A DNA stretch of 64,000 bases from Opitutaceae bacterium EW11 (GCA_003054665.1 QAYY01000001.1:485501-549500); one strand, 5' to 3'; numbered from the stretch's first letter, positions 18,540-27,962 are shown. Numbers and translations are program-made. Notes: generated by a model from the letters alone, not told the origin.

Positions 18540-21371
18540 ATGCGATTCCGCCACCGTGCCCTCGTCCTCCTCGCCGTTTTTCTCGCTTTCGTCCTCCGAC
18601 TGACCGCGTCGGAGGAGCCTGCTTCGGCGGGCCGTGAGCGCCTTTCGCTCGATCAAGGCTGGTGGTTCCACCTGGGCGACATCCCGTTCCCGGTGGTCAA
18701 GGGCCACGACCCCACGTACCAGAGCACGAAGGCGGGGCGCGCGCCGGGCGCCGCGTCCCCGGATTTTGACGACACGAGCTGGCGTCAGCTCGACCTGCCG
18801 CACGACTGGGTGAGCGAGGCGCCTTTCGATCCGGAGGCCAACGTTTCGCAGGGGTACCGTCCCCGCGGTTTCGCCTGGTACCGGCGTCATTTCTCCCTGC
18901 CTGAGTCGGATCGCGGACGCCACCTCGAGCTGCAGTTCGACGGAGTGGCGACGCACTGCACCGTCTGGGTCAACGGCATTCTCGCCGCCCGGAACTGGTG
19001 CGGCTACACGTCGTTCTCGATCGACATGACGGCGTTCGCCCGCTTCGGCGCCGAACAAAACACGATCGCGGTCCGGGTGGACGCCAACGCGATGGAAGGC
19101 TGGTGGTACGAAGGCGGCGGCATTTACCGCCACACGTGGCTGACGAAACGAGACGCCGTCCACATCGCGACAGACGGCGTTTTCGCCCAGCCGATCCGAC
19201 TGCCCGACGGCTCCTGGCAGATTCCTGTCGAGGCGACGCTCGGCAATTCCGGGCAAGACTCCGCCGAGGTCGCCGTCGAGGTCGCACTCCTCGATCCGGA
19301 GGGGAACACTGTCCAGCGCGGCACGGCCCAAGGGACCGTCGCGGCGCTTGAAGAACGCGTCCTGAAGCTCGCGCTGCCGGTTTCCTCTCCCCGGCTGTGG
19401 TCGACGGACGATCCCGTCCTGTATCAGGTCCGCACCACGATCTCTCGCGGCGGAGCAAAGGTCGACGAGACGACGACCCGCTGCGGTTTCCGCACGCTGC
19501 GCTTCGATCCGCAGCAGGGTTTCTTCCTGAACAACCGGCCTCTCAAGCTGAAGGGCGTCTGCAACCATCAGGACCATGCCGGCGTGGGCGTCGCGGTGCC
19601 GGATGCGCTCTGGGAGTTTCGTCTGCAGAAGCTGAAGGAGATGGGCGCCAATGCGTATCGCTGCGCGCATAATCCTCCGTCGGCCGAGTTTCTCGATGCC
19701 TGCGACCGGCTCGGGATGCTGGTCATGGACGAAAACCGGCTCTTCAACTCCTCGCCCGAATACCTGCGGCAGCTGGAGTGGCTGGTGCGCCGCGACCGAA
19801 ACCACCCGAGCGTGATCCTCTGGTCCGTCTTCAATGAAGAGCCGATGCAGGCCACCGAAACGGGGTACGAAATGGTCCGGCGGATGGCGGCGGCGGTGAA
19901 GCTGTTGGATACGACGCGCCCGGTTACGGCAGCGATGAGCTCCGGCTTCTTCACGCCCATCAACGTTTCCCAGGCCGTCGACGTCATGGGATTCAACTAC
20001 AACCAGGGCGACTACGACCGATTCCACGCCGAGCACCCCACGCTGCCGATGACGAGTTCGGAGGACACGTCGGCCTACATGACCCGCGGCGCGTACCGGA
20101 GCGATGCGAAGAGTCAGGTGATCGACTCGTACGACACTCAAGCGGCATCCTGGGGAGCCACGCACCGGGACGCATGGAAGGCCGTCGCGGAACGGCCGTT
20201 TGTCGCCGGCACCTTCATTTGGACAGGTTTCGACTACCACGGCGAACCGACTCCCTACACGTGGCCCTCCGTGAGTTCGTTCTTCGGCTGCCTCGACCTC
20301 TGCGGCTTTCCCAAGATGGCGTTCTACCTCCATCAAGCCCAGTGGACGGACGACCGGCCCATTCTTCATCTCGTGCCACACTGGAACTGGCCCGGGCGCG
20401 CGGGTGAGCCGATCAAAGTCATGGCACTGACCAACGCCGACGAGATCGCGCTCTTCCTGAACGGCCGCGCCATCGGCCGGAAGCGCGTGGACCGCTTCAC
20501 CATGCCATCCTGGGAGGTCCCCTACGCTCCCGGCCGACTTGAAGCGGTCGGCTTCAGCCACGGCAAGGAAGTCTCGCGCTTCTCCGTGGAGACGACCGGC
20601 GAGCCCGTCGCGCTGCGGCTCACACCGGACCGGCTCTCGATCTCAGGCGACGGCCAAGACGCTCTTCCGCTCACGGTGGAAGCGGTCGACGCCGAGGGGC
20701 GGTCCGTCCCGACGGCCAATCTTCCCGTCGAGTTCGAGCTGACAGGCCCGGGCACCATCATCGGCCTGGGGAACGGCGACCCCAATTCTCACGAGCCCGA
20801 GAAAGGAAACCGGCGGAGTCTCTTCAACGGACTCGCTCAAGTCATCGTTCGGAGTCAACGCGGCGGACACGGTCCACTCGTGCTTCGGGCGCGCGCCCCG
20901 GGCCTTCGCGATGCCGAATCCACAGTCGCCGTGAAACAAGTTTCGCTTCCTCCCGCGGTACCATCGGCTGCCCGGGTTTTCGCCCTGCGCCAATGGCAGA
21001 CCTCGCCAGCGATGAAGACCCGGCCCAGTCCGCTCCTCGCCCCCGCGGATAACGACATGAACAGCTGGGCCACCGGCGCCGCCCCTCGGCCGCAAGTTCT
21101 CGCGGGAGGACACTGGTTGCTCACGCGCGCTCGATTTCAATCGACGGCGGCCGTTCGTTCCTCCGGCGGAAAAGTCGTTTTCAAAAACATCGTCGGGCGC
21201 GCTGAAGTCTGGCTCGACGGAAAACTCGCCGGCGAGAAAGCCGGTTTCGACCCCGCTCCGCTGGAAATTCCCGTGCCCGCCGGCGATCTCGAGCACGTGC
21301 TCAGCGTTATCCTCGATAGCCAGCCCGGCGGCGCCGTCGGTATCGACGGAGTGGTGACAATCGAGCGGTAA
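18540..21371 (+). CDS. GH2 beta-galactosidase-like, exported
   Basis: A 943-residue protein from ATG 18540, eight bases after fucP; the frame stays open upstream but overlaps fucP. Signal peptide RALVLLAVFLAFVLRLTAS. N-terminal GH2 sandwich (QLDLPHDWVSEAPFD, GFAWYRRHFSLP, VWVNG), then the TIM barrel with KGVCNHQDHAGVGVAVPD, GANAYRCAHNPPSAEF, acid/base E433 in FNEEP and candidate nucleophile E508 in TSSEDTSAY. Two further beta domains follow the barrel, including an invasin/Big-like domain (LTVEAVDAEGRSVP), and a terminal sandwich. Most likely a beta-galactosidase; some relatives act on other beta-glycosides. Last gene of the plus-strand array. Confidence 0.9.
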   Translation: MRFRHRALVLLAVFLAFVLRLTASEEPASAGRERLSLDQGWWFHLGDIPFPVVKGHDPTYQSTKAGRAPGAASPDFDDTSWRQLDLPHDWVSEAPFDPEANVSQGYRPRGFAWYRRHFSLPESDRGRHLELQFDGVATHCTVWVNGILAARNWCGYTSFSIDMTAFARFGAEQNTIAVRVDANAMEGWWYEGGGIYRHTWLTKRDAVHIATDGVFAQPIRLPDGSWQIPVEATLGNSGQDSAEVAVEVALLDPEGNTVQRGTAQGTVAALEERVLKLALPVSSPRLWSTDDPVLYQVRTTISRGGAKVDETTTRCGFRTLRFDPQQGFFLNNRPLKLKGVCNHQDHAGVGVAVPDALWEFRLQKLKEMGANAYRCAHNPPSAEFLDACDRLGMLVMDENRLFNSSPEYLRQLEWLVRRDRNHPSVILWSVFNEEPMQATETGYEMVRRMAAAVKLLDTTRPVTAAMSSGFFTPINVSQAVDVMGFNYNQGDYDRFHAEHPTLPMTSSEDTSAYMTRGAYRSDAKSQVIDSYDTQAASWGATHRDAWKAVAERPFVAGTFIWTGFDYHGEPTPYTWPSVSSFFGCLDLCGFPKMAFYLHQAQWTDDRPILHLVPHWNWPGRAGEPIKVMALTNADEIALFLNGRAIGRKRVDRFTMPSWEVPYAPGRLEAVGFSHGKEVSRFSVETTGEPVALRLTPDRLSISGDGQDALPLTVEAVDAEGRSVPTANLPVEFELTGPGTIIGLGNGDPNSHEPEKGNRRSLFNGLAQVIVRSQRGGHGPLVLRARAPGLRDAESTVAVKQVSLPPAVPSAARVFALRQWQTSPAMKTRPSPLLAPADNDMNSWATGAAPRPQVLAGGHWLLTRARFQSTAAVRSSGGKVVFKNIVGRAEVWLDGKLAGEKAGFDPAPLEIPVPAGDLEHVLSVILDSQPGGAVGIDGVVTIER

Positions 21372-21406
21372 CGACAAGCCCTCCCACGAATCCGCGCCAC
21401 CCTGGA

Positions 21407-21418
21407 TTCTCGCGAGAA
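21407..21418. repeat. 12-bp perfect palindrome TTCTCGCGAGAA
   Basis: A perfect palindrome 36 bases after the GH2 stop, in the convergent gap before the esterase gene on the minus strand. It could be the tip of an RNA hairpin or a protein site; there is no T-run after it, so it is not called a terminator. Confidence 0.4.
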
Positions 21419-21444
21419 GCGCAGGCCCGCGGTCTTTTCGCGCC

Positions 21445-21545
21445 GCAGGGACGCGTCGCGCCACCCGCAAGCGTCGGACAGCGCGAACTATATCAGCCTC
21501 GGTCCCCCTAGAATCTCGCTTACGGGTGGGTCGGCGCGTCCCTGC
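21445..21545. repeat. 24-bp imperfect inverted repeat in convergent gap
   Basis: Arms 21445-21468 and 21522-21545 (starting GCAGGGACGCG and ending CGCGTCCCTGC) pair in about 20 of 24 positions with a 53-base spacer. The gap 21372-21657 otherwise contains no gene I can support. Roles to consider are a bidirectional terminator, a REP-like element, or the remnant of a small mobile element. Confidence 0.55.
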
Positions 21546-21657
21546 GACGACCCTTCACGATCGGCCCGCGTCAAACGCCCGCCCCCGCGCTTCGCGTCGC
21601 TAGCTATGTCTAGAAGTTCGCCAGCAACGCGCCTCGCCCCCTTCGCCAGATCCTGCC

Positions 21658-22815
21658 TCAGCTGCGCGGCGACTTCATCATGAAGATCTGCCCCCGCAGC
21701 CAGGCGACGAGTTCGTCCGCCATCGCATGATCGTCCGCGACGCGCGGATGAAGGGCCGACCAGTGTTTGAAAACGTAGTGGCTGATCGCGGGATCCCCCG
21801 CTTCCAGCTTCGTAACCGCCGCCTCCCATGCAGCGCGTAGATTCAGATCCTCGGCGCCGCCGCCCATGCCACCGCGCAGCAGCACGATCTTCGCCTGCGG
21901 ATAGGCGCGGCGGATTCCCTGGACCAGCGACACGTAGCCATCGGTGAACGATGGCGGAAACGGCATTCCATTTCGGTGGCTGAACGACGTGTCGTTTTCG
22001 CCGAAGTTCACGAAAACGACGTCCGGCTGCCAGGCGGTCAGATCGGCCTTTTCCGAGGTAGCCGAGGGATACATCCGATCCCACACCTCGCCCGCCAGAA
22101 CCGGGACGTAGCCCATCGTGATGCCCATTCCGCTCACGGCGATGTTGCGCCAATCGGCCTGAAAAGCCTGGGCGGTGAACGTGGCCCAGCTGTTCGCATT
22201 GTTGTGCGTGCGCCTCGTCTCCCATTGGTCCGCTTCGCCGTCTTCGTTGCACGCCCCCACCGTGATCGAGTCGCCGAAGAACTCGAATCTCCACGCATAG
22301 CTCGGCGCAGCAGAAGCCCAAACCTGCTTTCCTTTGCCGATCTCGATCCCGGCGAAGCGCGCCACGCCGGCATTCGCTTCGCTGCGCTTGAACAACTCCA
22401 GATGATGGCGCCCCGCGGACAGCGGCGAAGCATAGGCGATGGTCGCGTTTGCGCCTTCCTTCACCTCGATCACCTGCACGTCGTCGTCGACATGCAGATC
22501 GAAGAAGTTTTGCCCGGAAGCTTTCCCGAAGCTCACCGCCAGCTGCGTTCCTTCGAAATCGATGGAGACGCGGCTCGCCTGCCAAATCAGCGCCGGCGAG
22601 GCAGGCTCGGCGCGGTCGATCCGGCCTTCATAGCGGAAACGCGCGTCGGAGGCGGACACCGCCGCCGTGCCGGATGCATCGATCGTGCGCGATACGCGGG
22701 AGGTGCAAGCCGAGGCAACCAGGACGGCGCCACAGAGCAGCGCGGTCAAACTGCGCCGCGGCCAGCCCGCCCTCGTATTCGCGCTGGCAGCACGGTGCGC
22801 CACGGGACACAACAT
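21658..22815 (-). CDS. CE2-like SGNH carbohydrate esterase, lipoprotein
   Basis: A 385-residue protein. The start at 22815 (MLCPVAHR) gives a normal lipoprotein signal (RRSLTALLCGAVLVASAC, lipobox VASA-C); in-frame starts at 22848 and a GTG at 22887 would only lengthen it. After a linker come a CE2-type N-terminal jelly roll (RFRYEGRIDR to GIEIGKG) and the SGNH hydrolase domain: FFGDSITVG with nucleophile S183, FVNFGENDTS, and a C-terminal ALHPRVADDHAMADEL block with the catalytic His. CE2 enzymes remove acetyl groups from xylan or glucomannan. It stands alone on the minus strand, convergent with the glycosidase array and divergent from ggt. Confidence 0.82.
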   Translation of the reverse strand: MLCPVAHRAASANTRAGWPRRSLTALLCGAVLVASACTSRVSRTIDASGTAAVSASDARFRYEGRIDRAEPASPALIWQASRVSIDFEGTQLAVSFGKASGQNFFDLHVDDDVQVIEVKEGANATIAYASPLSAGRHHLELFKRSEANAGVARFAGIEIGKGKQVWASAAPSYAWRFEFFGDSITVGACNEDGEADQWETRRTHNNANSWATFTAQAFQADWRNIAVSGMGITMGYVPVLAGEVWDRMYPSATSEKADLTAWQPDVVFVNFGENDTSFSHRNGMPFPPSFTDGYVSLVQGIRRAYPQAKIVLLRGGMGGGAEDLNLRAAWEAAVTKLEAGDPAISHYVFKHWSALHPRVADDHAMADELVAWLRGQIFMMKSPRS

Positions 22816-23050
22816 CCGGGAGTTCGAATTCCTGTGAATCGAGATCATGCGGAAAAGGGCATGCTCCAGTCTCGGCCCGTTGACCACGCTTTTTCATTCC
22901 GCGGCCCGGAGCCTCACGAGCCGGAAGACGGCAAACGGTTGCGCTTTTTGAGGCGCCGGATCTTTTTTGCACGCCGTGGCGCGCGGCGTTCGGAGACAAA
23001 GCCCGCGCGAGAGCACGCCATCCTGAGACGCCTCATCCGCTTCCTTTCTC

Positions 23051-24832
23051 GTGATCCACCTCCATCGTCCCGTTCCTGCGTTCGATTCCTTGCGTTCACG
23101 TCTCTGCCGAACGCTCGCCGTCTCGCTGATCCTGCTCGTGCCGGTTTGCATGCCGCTGCAGGCGCAGCGCAGACCGGTCGAATCGCCGAACGGCATGGTG
23201 GCCTCGGCGCACGCGCTCGCGTCGCAGATCGGGGTCGACTGCCTGCGCCAGGGCGGAAACGCCGTCGACGCCGCGGTGGCGACCGGTCTGGCCTTGTCCG
23301 TCGTATATCCCCGCGCCGGCAATCTCGGAGGCGGCGGCTTCCTCCTGATTCGGCTCGCGGACGGTCGCACGACGCTGATCGATTTTCGCGAGACGGCGCC
23401 CGCAGCCGCGACCCGCACGATGTTTCAGGACGCGCAGGGCAATGTCGTCGCGGACCGGTCCACCGTCGGCTATCTCGCGAGCGGTGTGCCGGGAACCGTC
23501 GCGGGTTTCGCGCTGGCCTGGGAGAAATACGGCTCCGGAAAACTGAGCTGGTCGCAACTCGTCGAACCCGCGCGGCAGCTCGCCGAAAAGGGGTTCGTCG
23601 TCAGCCCCTACTTCGCTCAGGACCTCCGAGCCAGCCGGGATCTGCTGGGGAAAAACGCCGAATCCACGCGAGTCTATCTCAATGGCGGCAAGCTTTTCGC
23701 CGCCGGCGACCGATTCGTGCAACCGGACCTGGCGGCGACGCTGCGCCGGCTTCAGGAGCGCGGCTCCCGGGAGTTCTACGAAGGCGAAACCGCGCGCCTC
23801 ATCGCTGAGGACATGCAGGCCCACGGCGGACTCGTCCGTCGCGACGACCTGAAAAGCTACCGTGCGGTGGAGCGTGCACCGCTGCACGGCAGCTATCGCG
23901 GCTTCGAAGTCATCGCCCCTCCCCCGCCGAGTTCGGGCGGCGTCGCCCTTCTCCAGATCCTCGGCATGATCGAGCCGTACGACGTCGCGGCGATGGGAAC
24001 CAACTCCGCCGCCAAGATTCACCTCTTCACCGAGGCGATGCGGCGCGCTTTCCGCGACCGCGCAGAGTACCTCGGCGACCCCGACTTCGTGCGCGTGCCC
24101 GTCGCCGGTCTTCTCGAACCGAAGTACCTCAAAACGCGCATGGCCGACTTCGATCCGGAGAAGGCCACGCCGAGCGCGAGTCTCCCCGCAGGCAGCCCCC
24201 TCTCGGGCGAGAGTCATGAAACGACGCACTACTCCGTCGTGGATGCGGCGGGCAACGCCGCTTCCTGCACCTACACTCTCAACGGCCTGTACGGCAGCGG
24301 CGTCACCGCCGCGGGAACCGGTGTACTGTTGAACAACGAAATGGACGACTTCACGGCCAAGGTGGGCGTGAAGAACCTCTACGGCCTCATGCAGGGCGAA
24401 TCGAACGCCGTTGCTCCGGGGAAACGTCCGCTCTCGTCGATGACGCCGACGATCGTTCTCAAAAACCATGCGCCGTTCCTGGTGACGGGCAGCCCGGGAG
24501 GTCCGACGATCATCACCACGACGCTCTTCGTCGTCACGAACGTGATCGATCATTCGATGAGTGTCACCCAGGCGGTGGATGCTCCCCGCTTCCACCACCA
24601 GTGGCAGCCGGACGTCGTCAACTACGAGCCTTTCTTCACCTCGCAGGACACGATGGCCCTGCTTCGCGCCAAAGGCCACGTCCTTCAGCCGCGGAAGCTG
24701 TATCCGAACGATCCCGACGCTGCGGCGCGGTACTGGGGGGACGCCGAGTCGATCCTGATCGATCCGAAAACCCAGCTGCGCCAGGGCGCCAACGACCCGC
24801 GGAACCCGGAGTCGACCGTCGCGGGTTACTGA
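23051..24832 (+). CDS. ggt: gamma-glutamyltransferase
   Basis: A 593-residue precursor with GTG start at 23051 and a signal peptide (TLAVSLILLVPVCMPLQAQ). Features of the Ntn-hydrolase family: MVASAHALASQIGVDCLRQGGNAVDAAVATGLAL, NLGGGGFLLIR, PPPPSSGGVALLQIL, the autocleavage and catalytic threonine T391 in SHETTHYSVVD, the LLNNEMDDF loop, PLSSMTPTIVL and GSPGGPTIITT. The enzyme is processed into two subunits and cleaves gamma-glutamyl bonds such as that in glutathione, in the periplasm. No link with the neighbouring glycan genes is apparent. Divergent from the esterase with a 235-base gap in which I see no clear promoter. Confidence 0.93.
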   Translation: MIHLHRPVPAFDSLRSRLCRTLAVSLILLVPVCMPLQAQRRPVESPNGMVASAHALASQIGVDCLRQGGNAVDAAVATGLALSVVYPRAGNLGGGGFLLIRLADGRTTLIDFRETAPAAATRTMFQDAQGNVVADRSTVGYLASGVPGTVAGFALAWEKYGSGKLSWSQLVEPARQLAEKGFVVSPYFAQDLRASRDLLGKNAESTRVYLNGGKLFAAGDRFVQPDLAATLRRLQERGSREFYEGETARLIAEDMQAHGGLVRRDDLKSYRAVERAPLHGSYRGFEVIAPPPPSSGGVALLQILGMIEPYDVAAMGTNSAAKIHLFTEAMRRAFRDRAEYLGDPDFVRVPVAGLLEPKYLKTRMADFDPEKATPSASLPAGSPLSGESHETTHYSVVDAAGNAASCTYTLNGLYGSGVTAAGTGVLLNNEMDDFTAKVGVKNLYGLMQGESNAVAPGKRPLSSMTPTIVLKNHAPFLVTGSPGGPTIITTTLFVVTNVIDHSMSVTQAVDAPRFHHQWQPDVVNYEPFFTSQDTMALLRAKGHVLQPRKLYPNDPDAAARYWGDAESILIDPKTQLRQGANDPRNPESTVAGY

Positions 24833-24878
24833 GAGCCGCCGGATCGCGGCGCATCCGCGCTCCGCGTCCGGTTGCTCG

Positions 24879-24920
24879 AAAAGCGCGCCGGGAGGCGTAC
24901 TAACCACCTCGTCGGCGCGC
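24879..24920 (-). terminator. rho-independent terminator of the TonB receptor gene
   Basis: An 8-bp perfect stem (24883-24890 with 24913-24920, GCGCGCCG arms), extended by an inner GAGG/CCTC pairing, is followed on the minus strand by TTTT (24879-24882). It lies 26 bases after the stop of the minus-strand receptor and also faces ggt, for which the T-run is absent. Confidence 0.7.
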
Positions 24921-24945
24921 TGCGCTACCCTCCAAGACCGCGGAC

Positions 24946-27471
24946 CTAGAACTTGGCGTCGAAGCGCGCGTAATAGAATCCGCCGTTCGAGCCAAAGGGG
25001 GAGAAATTGCTGTAGCGATTCACGCCGCTGAGATTGTTCGGCGCGTTGTTCTCGTCCGGATACACGTCGAAGACGTTGTTCGCCCCGAGGGTGACGGACA
25101 GGTCCGCCGTCACGCGATACGACGCGCTCACGTCGGTGAGCCACTTCGAGCGAAGCCAATGATCCGAGGCGGCGGTCGAACCGGCGTTCAGCACCTGGCC
25201 GTAGCGGGTTTCGCGCACGACGAAGGAGAAGCGCCGGCCGAGGTCGTACGTGGCGCCGAGCGTCAACGTGTGGTGCGGAGAGCCTTCCTCGAAGCGGAGG
25301 ATCTGCTGGCGATCGAAAATCGGCACCCCGCCGGTCAGCGCCGCGACATTGGCCGGCGTGGCCTTCAGGCGCGTGATGCGGTTTTGGTTGTAATTGAAAC
25401 CGCCGGTCAGTGTGAGGCGGTCCCCCGCAGCGAACTTCTTTTCGTAGCGGAGGTTCGCATCGAGCCCCTTGGTCGAAGTGTCGGCGGCGTTGGTGAAATA
25501 CCGGCCGCCGCTGATGCCCGGGAAGCCCTGGGAGGCGAGGTACTGCTGCACGTTCGCTCCGGTGAAATTGCTCGAGAGGAGGATGCGATCGTCGACTTCG
25601 ATGCGGTAGAGATCCACCGACGCCGTCAGGCCGGGAAGCGGCGCCGACGTGAGCCCCACGCTGAAGTTGCGAGACTTCTCCGGCGATAGGTCGGTCGCGC
25701 CGAGCGTCCTAGCCGCCGGATCGGTGACCTGGAACGTGCGCACTTCGTACGGCACGCCGCTGATGAACACGGTGGAGGTCGTGGCGAAGAACGCCTGGCC
25801 GAGCGACGGCGCGCGGAAACCGGTGTTGTACGAGCCGCGCAGCGCGAAGCCGCGCGTGAGGTCGAAACGGGTCGCGAGTTTTCCCGTGAGAGTCGATCCG
25901 GAGTCTTCCACGCGCTCGGCGCGCACCGCCGCGCTGACCAGCCAGCGATCGGTAATCTGCAGTTCGACGTCGACGTACCCGGCGTAGTTGCCGCGGCTCT
26001 TGTCCGTGGCGTCGGTCGGACGGAATCCCGGGAAACCTTGCGCGCCGAGCGCGGGCTGGGCGCCGGTGTTCGGACCGTCCAGGACCTTCCGGCCGCCGTC
26101 GTTCCAGGAAGCCGGATCGCCGGCGGCGATCTGGTAGTTTTCCCAACGGTACTCGGCGCCGAGCGCGAGGTTCAGCGGTGCGTGGAGTCCGAAATCGAAC
26201 GAACGCGAAGCGTCGAAATTCGTCGTGGCCTGCGCGAACGCGAGTTTCCCGTCGTAGAATTCGGTCGGACTCGCCGCGCCGTAGGTGACGTTGAGGGAGT
26301 CGCGGGTCCAATACTTCAGGTCGTTCCTGCCATACGTCTCGCTGAGAGTCCATTTCCACTCGACCAGCCTCCCGTCCACGCCGGTGCTGAAGGACAGATC
26401 GCGAACCTTGGTCGCGATCTTCGGGAGGTAGCCGTCGGGGAAGATGCCCCGCACGGTCGCGTTGTCCCCGGAGCGGCGCCAGTTCGCGGCCGAAACGCCC
26501 TCGCGACTGTTGTACCCGCCAAATGCATACCAGCCGAGGTCGGCTCCGAGCGGATGCTCGGCGTTCAGGAAGAAGCCGTAGTCGTCGGTCTTCGGATCGC
26601 CCTGTTGCGAGTCATGGCGGTTGAAGCCCGCCTCGCGCGGGTCCGGCGTGCCGTTGACGTCCCCGGCCTTGCCGGAACTCGCGAGCGCGGTTTTCGCGCC
26701 GGTCGTCGGATTCGTGCCAAAGTACTGCTGGCGCAGGTCGTCGCCTGAGCGGTCCGTCGAACCGCGGTGACGGTATTCGACCGTCGTATTGATAAACCCA
26801 CTCCCTCCGAGGGAGGCGCCGGCATTCACCGCCGTCTCGAAAGCATCCCCGTCGCCCTTGTAGGTGGAGCCCACGGTCGAGGTGACGCTCACACCGGTGT
26901 CGCGGCGGAGGCGGAGGTTGATCACGCCGGCGATCGCGTCGGAACCATACTGCGCCGCGGCGCCGTCGCGCAGAATCTCGATCCCGCCGAGCGCGAAAGT
27001 CGGGATGGCGTTCAAGTCGACGGCCTGCGAGCCGCGACCGATGCTGCCGTTGAGGTTGACCAGCGCGCTTGTGTGGCGCCGCTTGCCGTTGATCAGAACC
27101 AGCGTCTGGTCCGGGCTGAGCCCGCGCAACGCGGCTGGGCGGACATGGTCCGTGCCGTCGGCGAGCGTCGGGCGGGGAAACGAAAACGACGGCACCTGTG
27201 CCTGCAGCACTTGGCCGAGCTCCGTGAATCCGCTCTGGCGGACTTCAGGCCCGGTGAGGACGTCAATCGGCACCGGGGAGTCGGTGACCGTGCGCTCGGA
27301 AAACCGAGAGCCAACGGCGACAACCGGTGCGAGCAGCAAGGGCGCTTCGTCTGCTGGCGCGGCCGCATCGGCGGACTCGGCCGATGCGACGGAGGCGAGC
27401 CGTGCGGCGATCAGGATTGCGAGGCCGGCGATTCGCCGTGCCCCGGGATGGAGGTGCTTGGTGGATTGCAT
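24946..27471 (-). CDS. TonB-dependent outer membrane receptor
   Basis: An 841-residue protein with signal peptide (RRIAGLAILIAARLASVASA). Plug domain about residues 60-175: VTDSPVPIDVLTGPEVRQSG, LRGLSPDQTLVLINGKRRH, IEILRDGAAAQYGSDAIAGVINLRLR. The rest is a beta barrel with dense aromatic/glycine strands, ending in F as outer-membrane proteins do (YYARFDAKF). It differs from the receptor at 62.7 kb: no LSPFEV box and no coiled coil, and the plug wording NGKRRHTSALVN is that of receptors annotated for siderophore, vitamin or unknown substrates. No SusD-like partner, TonB or ExbBD nearby, so the ligand is unknown. Confidence 0.92.
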   Translation of the reverse strand: MQSTKHLHPGARRIAGLAILIAARLASVASAESADAAAPADEAPLLLAPVVAVGSRFSERTVTDSPVPIDVLTGPEVRQSGFTELGQVLQAQVPSFSFPRPTLADGTDHVRPAALRGLSPDQTLVLINGKRRHTSALVNLNGSIGRGSQAVDLNAIPTFALGGIEILRDGAAAQYGSDAIAGVINLRLRRDTGVSVTSTVGSTYKGDGDAFETAVNAGASLGGSGFINTTVEYRHRGSTDRSGDDLRQQYFGTNPTTGAKTALASSGKAGDVNGTPDPREAGFNRHDSQQGDPKTDDYGFFLNAEHPLGADLGWYAFGGYNSREGVSAANWRRSGDNATVRGIFPDGYLPKIATKVRDLSFSTGVDGRLVEWKWTLSETYGRNDLKYWTRDSLNVTYGAASPTEFYDGKLAFAQATTNFDASRSFDFGLHAPLNLALGAEYRWENYQIAAGDPASWNDGGRKVLDGPNTGAQPALGAQGFPGFRPTDATDKSRGNYAGYVDVELQITDRWLVSAAVRAERVEDSGSTLTGKLATRFDLTRGFALRGSYNTGFRAPSLGQAFFATTSTVFISGVPYEVRTFQVTDPAARTLGATDLSPEKSRNFSVGLTSAPLPGLTASVDLYRIEVDDRILLSSNFTGANVQQYLASQGFPGISGGRYFTNAADTSTKGLDANLRYEKKFAAGDRLTLTGGFNYNQNRITRLKATPANVAALTGGVPIFDRQQILRFEEGSPHHTLTLGATYDLGRRFSFVVRETRYGQVLNAGSTAASDHWLRSKWLTDVSASYRVTADLSVTLGANNVFDVYPDENNAPNNLSGVNRYSNFSPFGSNGGFYYARFDAKF

Positions 27472-27556
27472 GTGATTCGATCGGACTGGGTCCCCGCCTC
27501 CGCCCTACCCGATCCGGGGGGCGCCAGGGCCGGGGCGGACCGCGAACGCACGAGGA

Positions 27557-27760
27557 TCAAGGGCGAGGAGAAGCCGGTAGGTTGTGGATGCCTTGAGGCG
27601 TGAACGTGAGAAAAGAACTAAAGCCTATTTGTCCTGTCGGCTTTAAATCACCACCAAGTACATCAACATACAAATTTTCAAGAGAATTCTTACCGCCCGC
27701 TTGCAGGACCTGCCAAACATTCTCCGTAATAACCTTATAATTAGGCGTTAACGTGGCCAA
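27557..27760 (-). CDS. doubtful small ORF in AT-rich island
   Basis: A 67-residue frame starting with TTG at 27760 and directly preceded by an in-frame stop. The translation (for example KVITENVWQVLQAGGKNSLE) has a protein-like composition and AT-rich codons, unlike all neighbours. The last 15 residues run into normal GC-rich DNA. I do not recognise it. It could be the tail of a gene brought in by transfer and then truncated, or chance. Confidence 0.25.
   Translation of the reverse strand: MATLTPNYKVITENVWQVLQAGGKNSLENLYVDVLGGDLKPTGQIGFSSFLTFTPQGIHNLPASPRP
27600..27760. other. AT-rich island within a 491-base gene gap
   Basis: Between the receptor start (27471) and the HTH-EIIA start (27963) there is no supported gene. 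Bases 27601-27750 are about 40 percent G+C by hand count, against about two-thirds elsewhere. The flanks 27472-27600 and 27760-27962 have normal composition. No transposase, inverted terminal repeat or tRNA was found at its edges. A degenerate relative of the GTAACY palindrome (ATAACC-TTAT-AATTAG, 27729-27744) lies inside. Confidence 0.6.
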
Positions 27761-27962
27761 CGATCAGCGAGGTCTACCGACATCGAGAGCTCAGGCGGAG
27801 CTCCGAAAGATCAACGATCCTCGAAGATCGCACTTGCCTTACCACACCGCATTACTTGGGTATAGCACGCCAGCCGGCCCAAGCTCCTTCTTCGACGGCA
27901 TCTCGTTCCATCCAACCCAACCCTCCCATCTGGCCGAGAGGCCGAAGCCAAACGTCCCAACC

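Noticed and set aside
27725-27755. Possible integron attC-like site (TTAGGCGTTAAC) at the edge of the AT-rich island
   Set aside because: The core GTTRRRY and inverse core are not both present, there is no paired R''/L'' set and no integrase gene.
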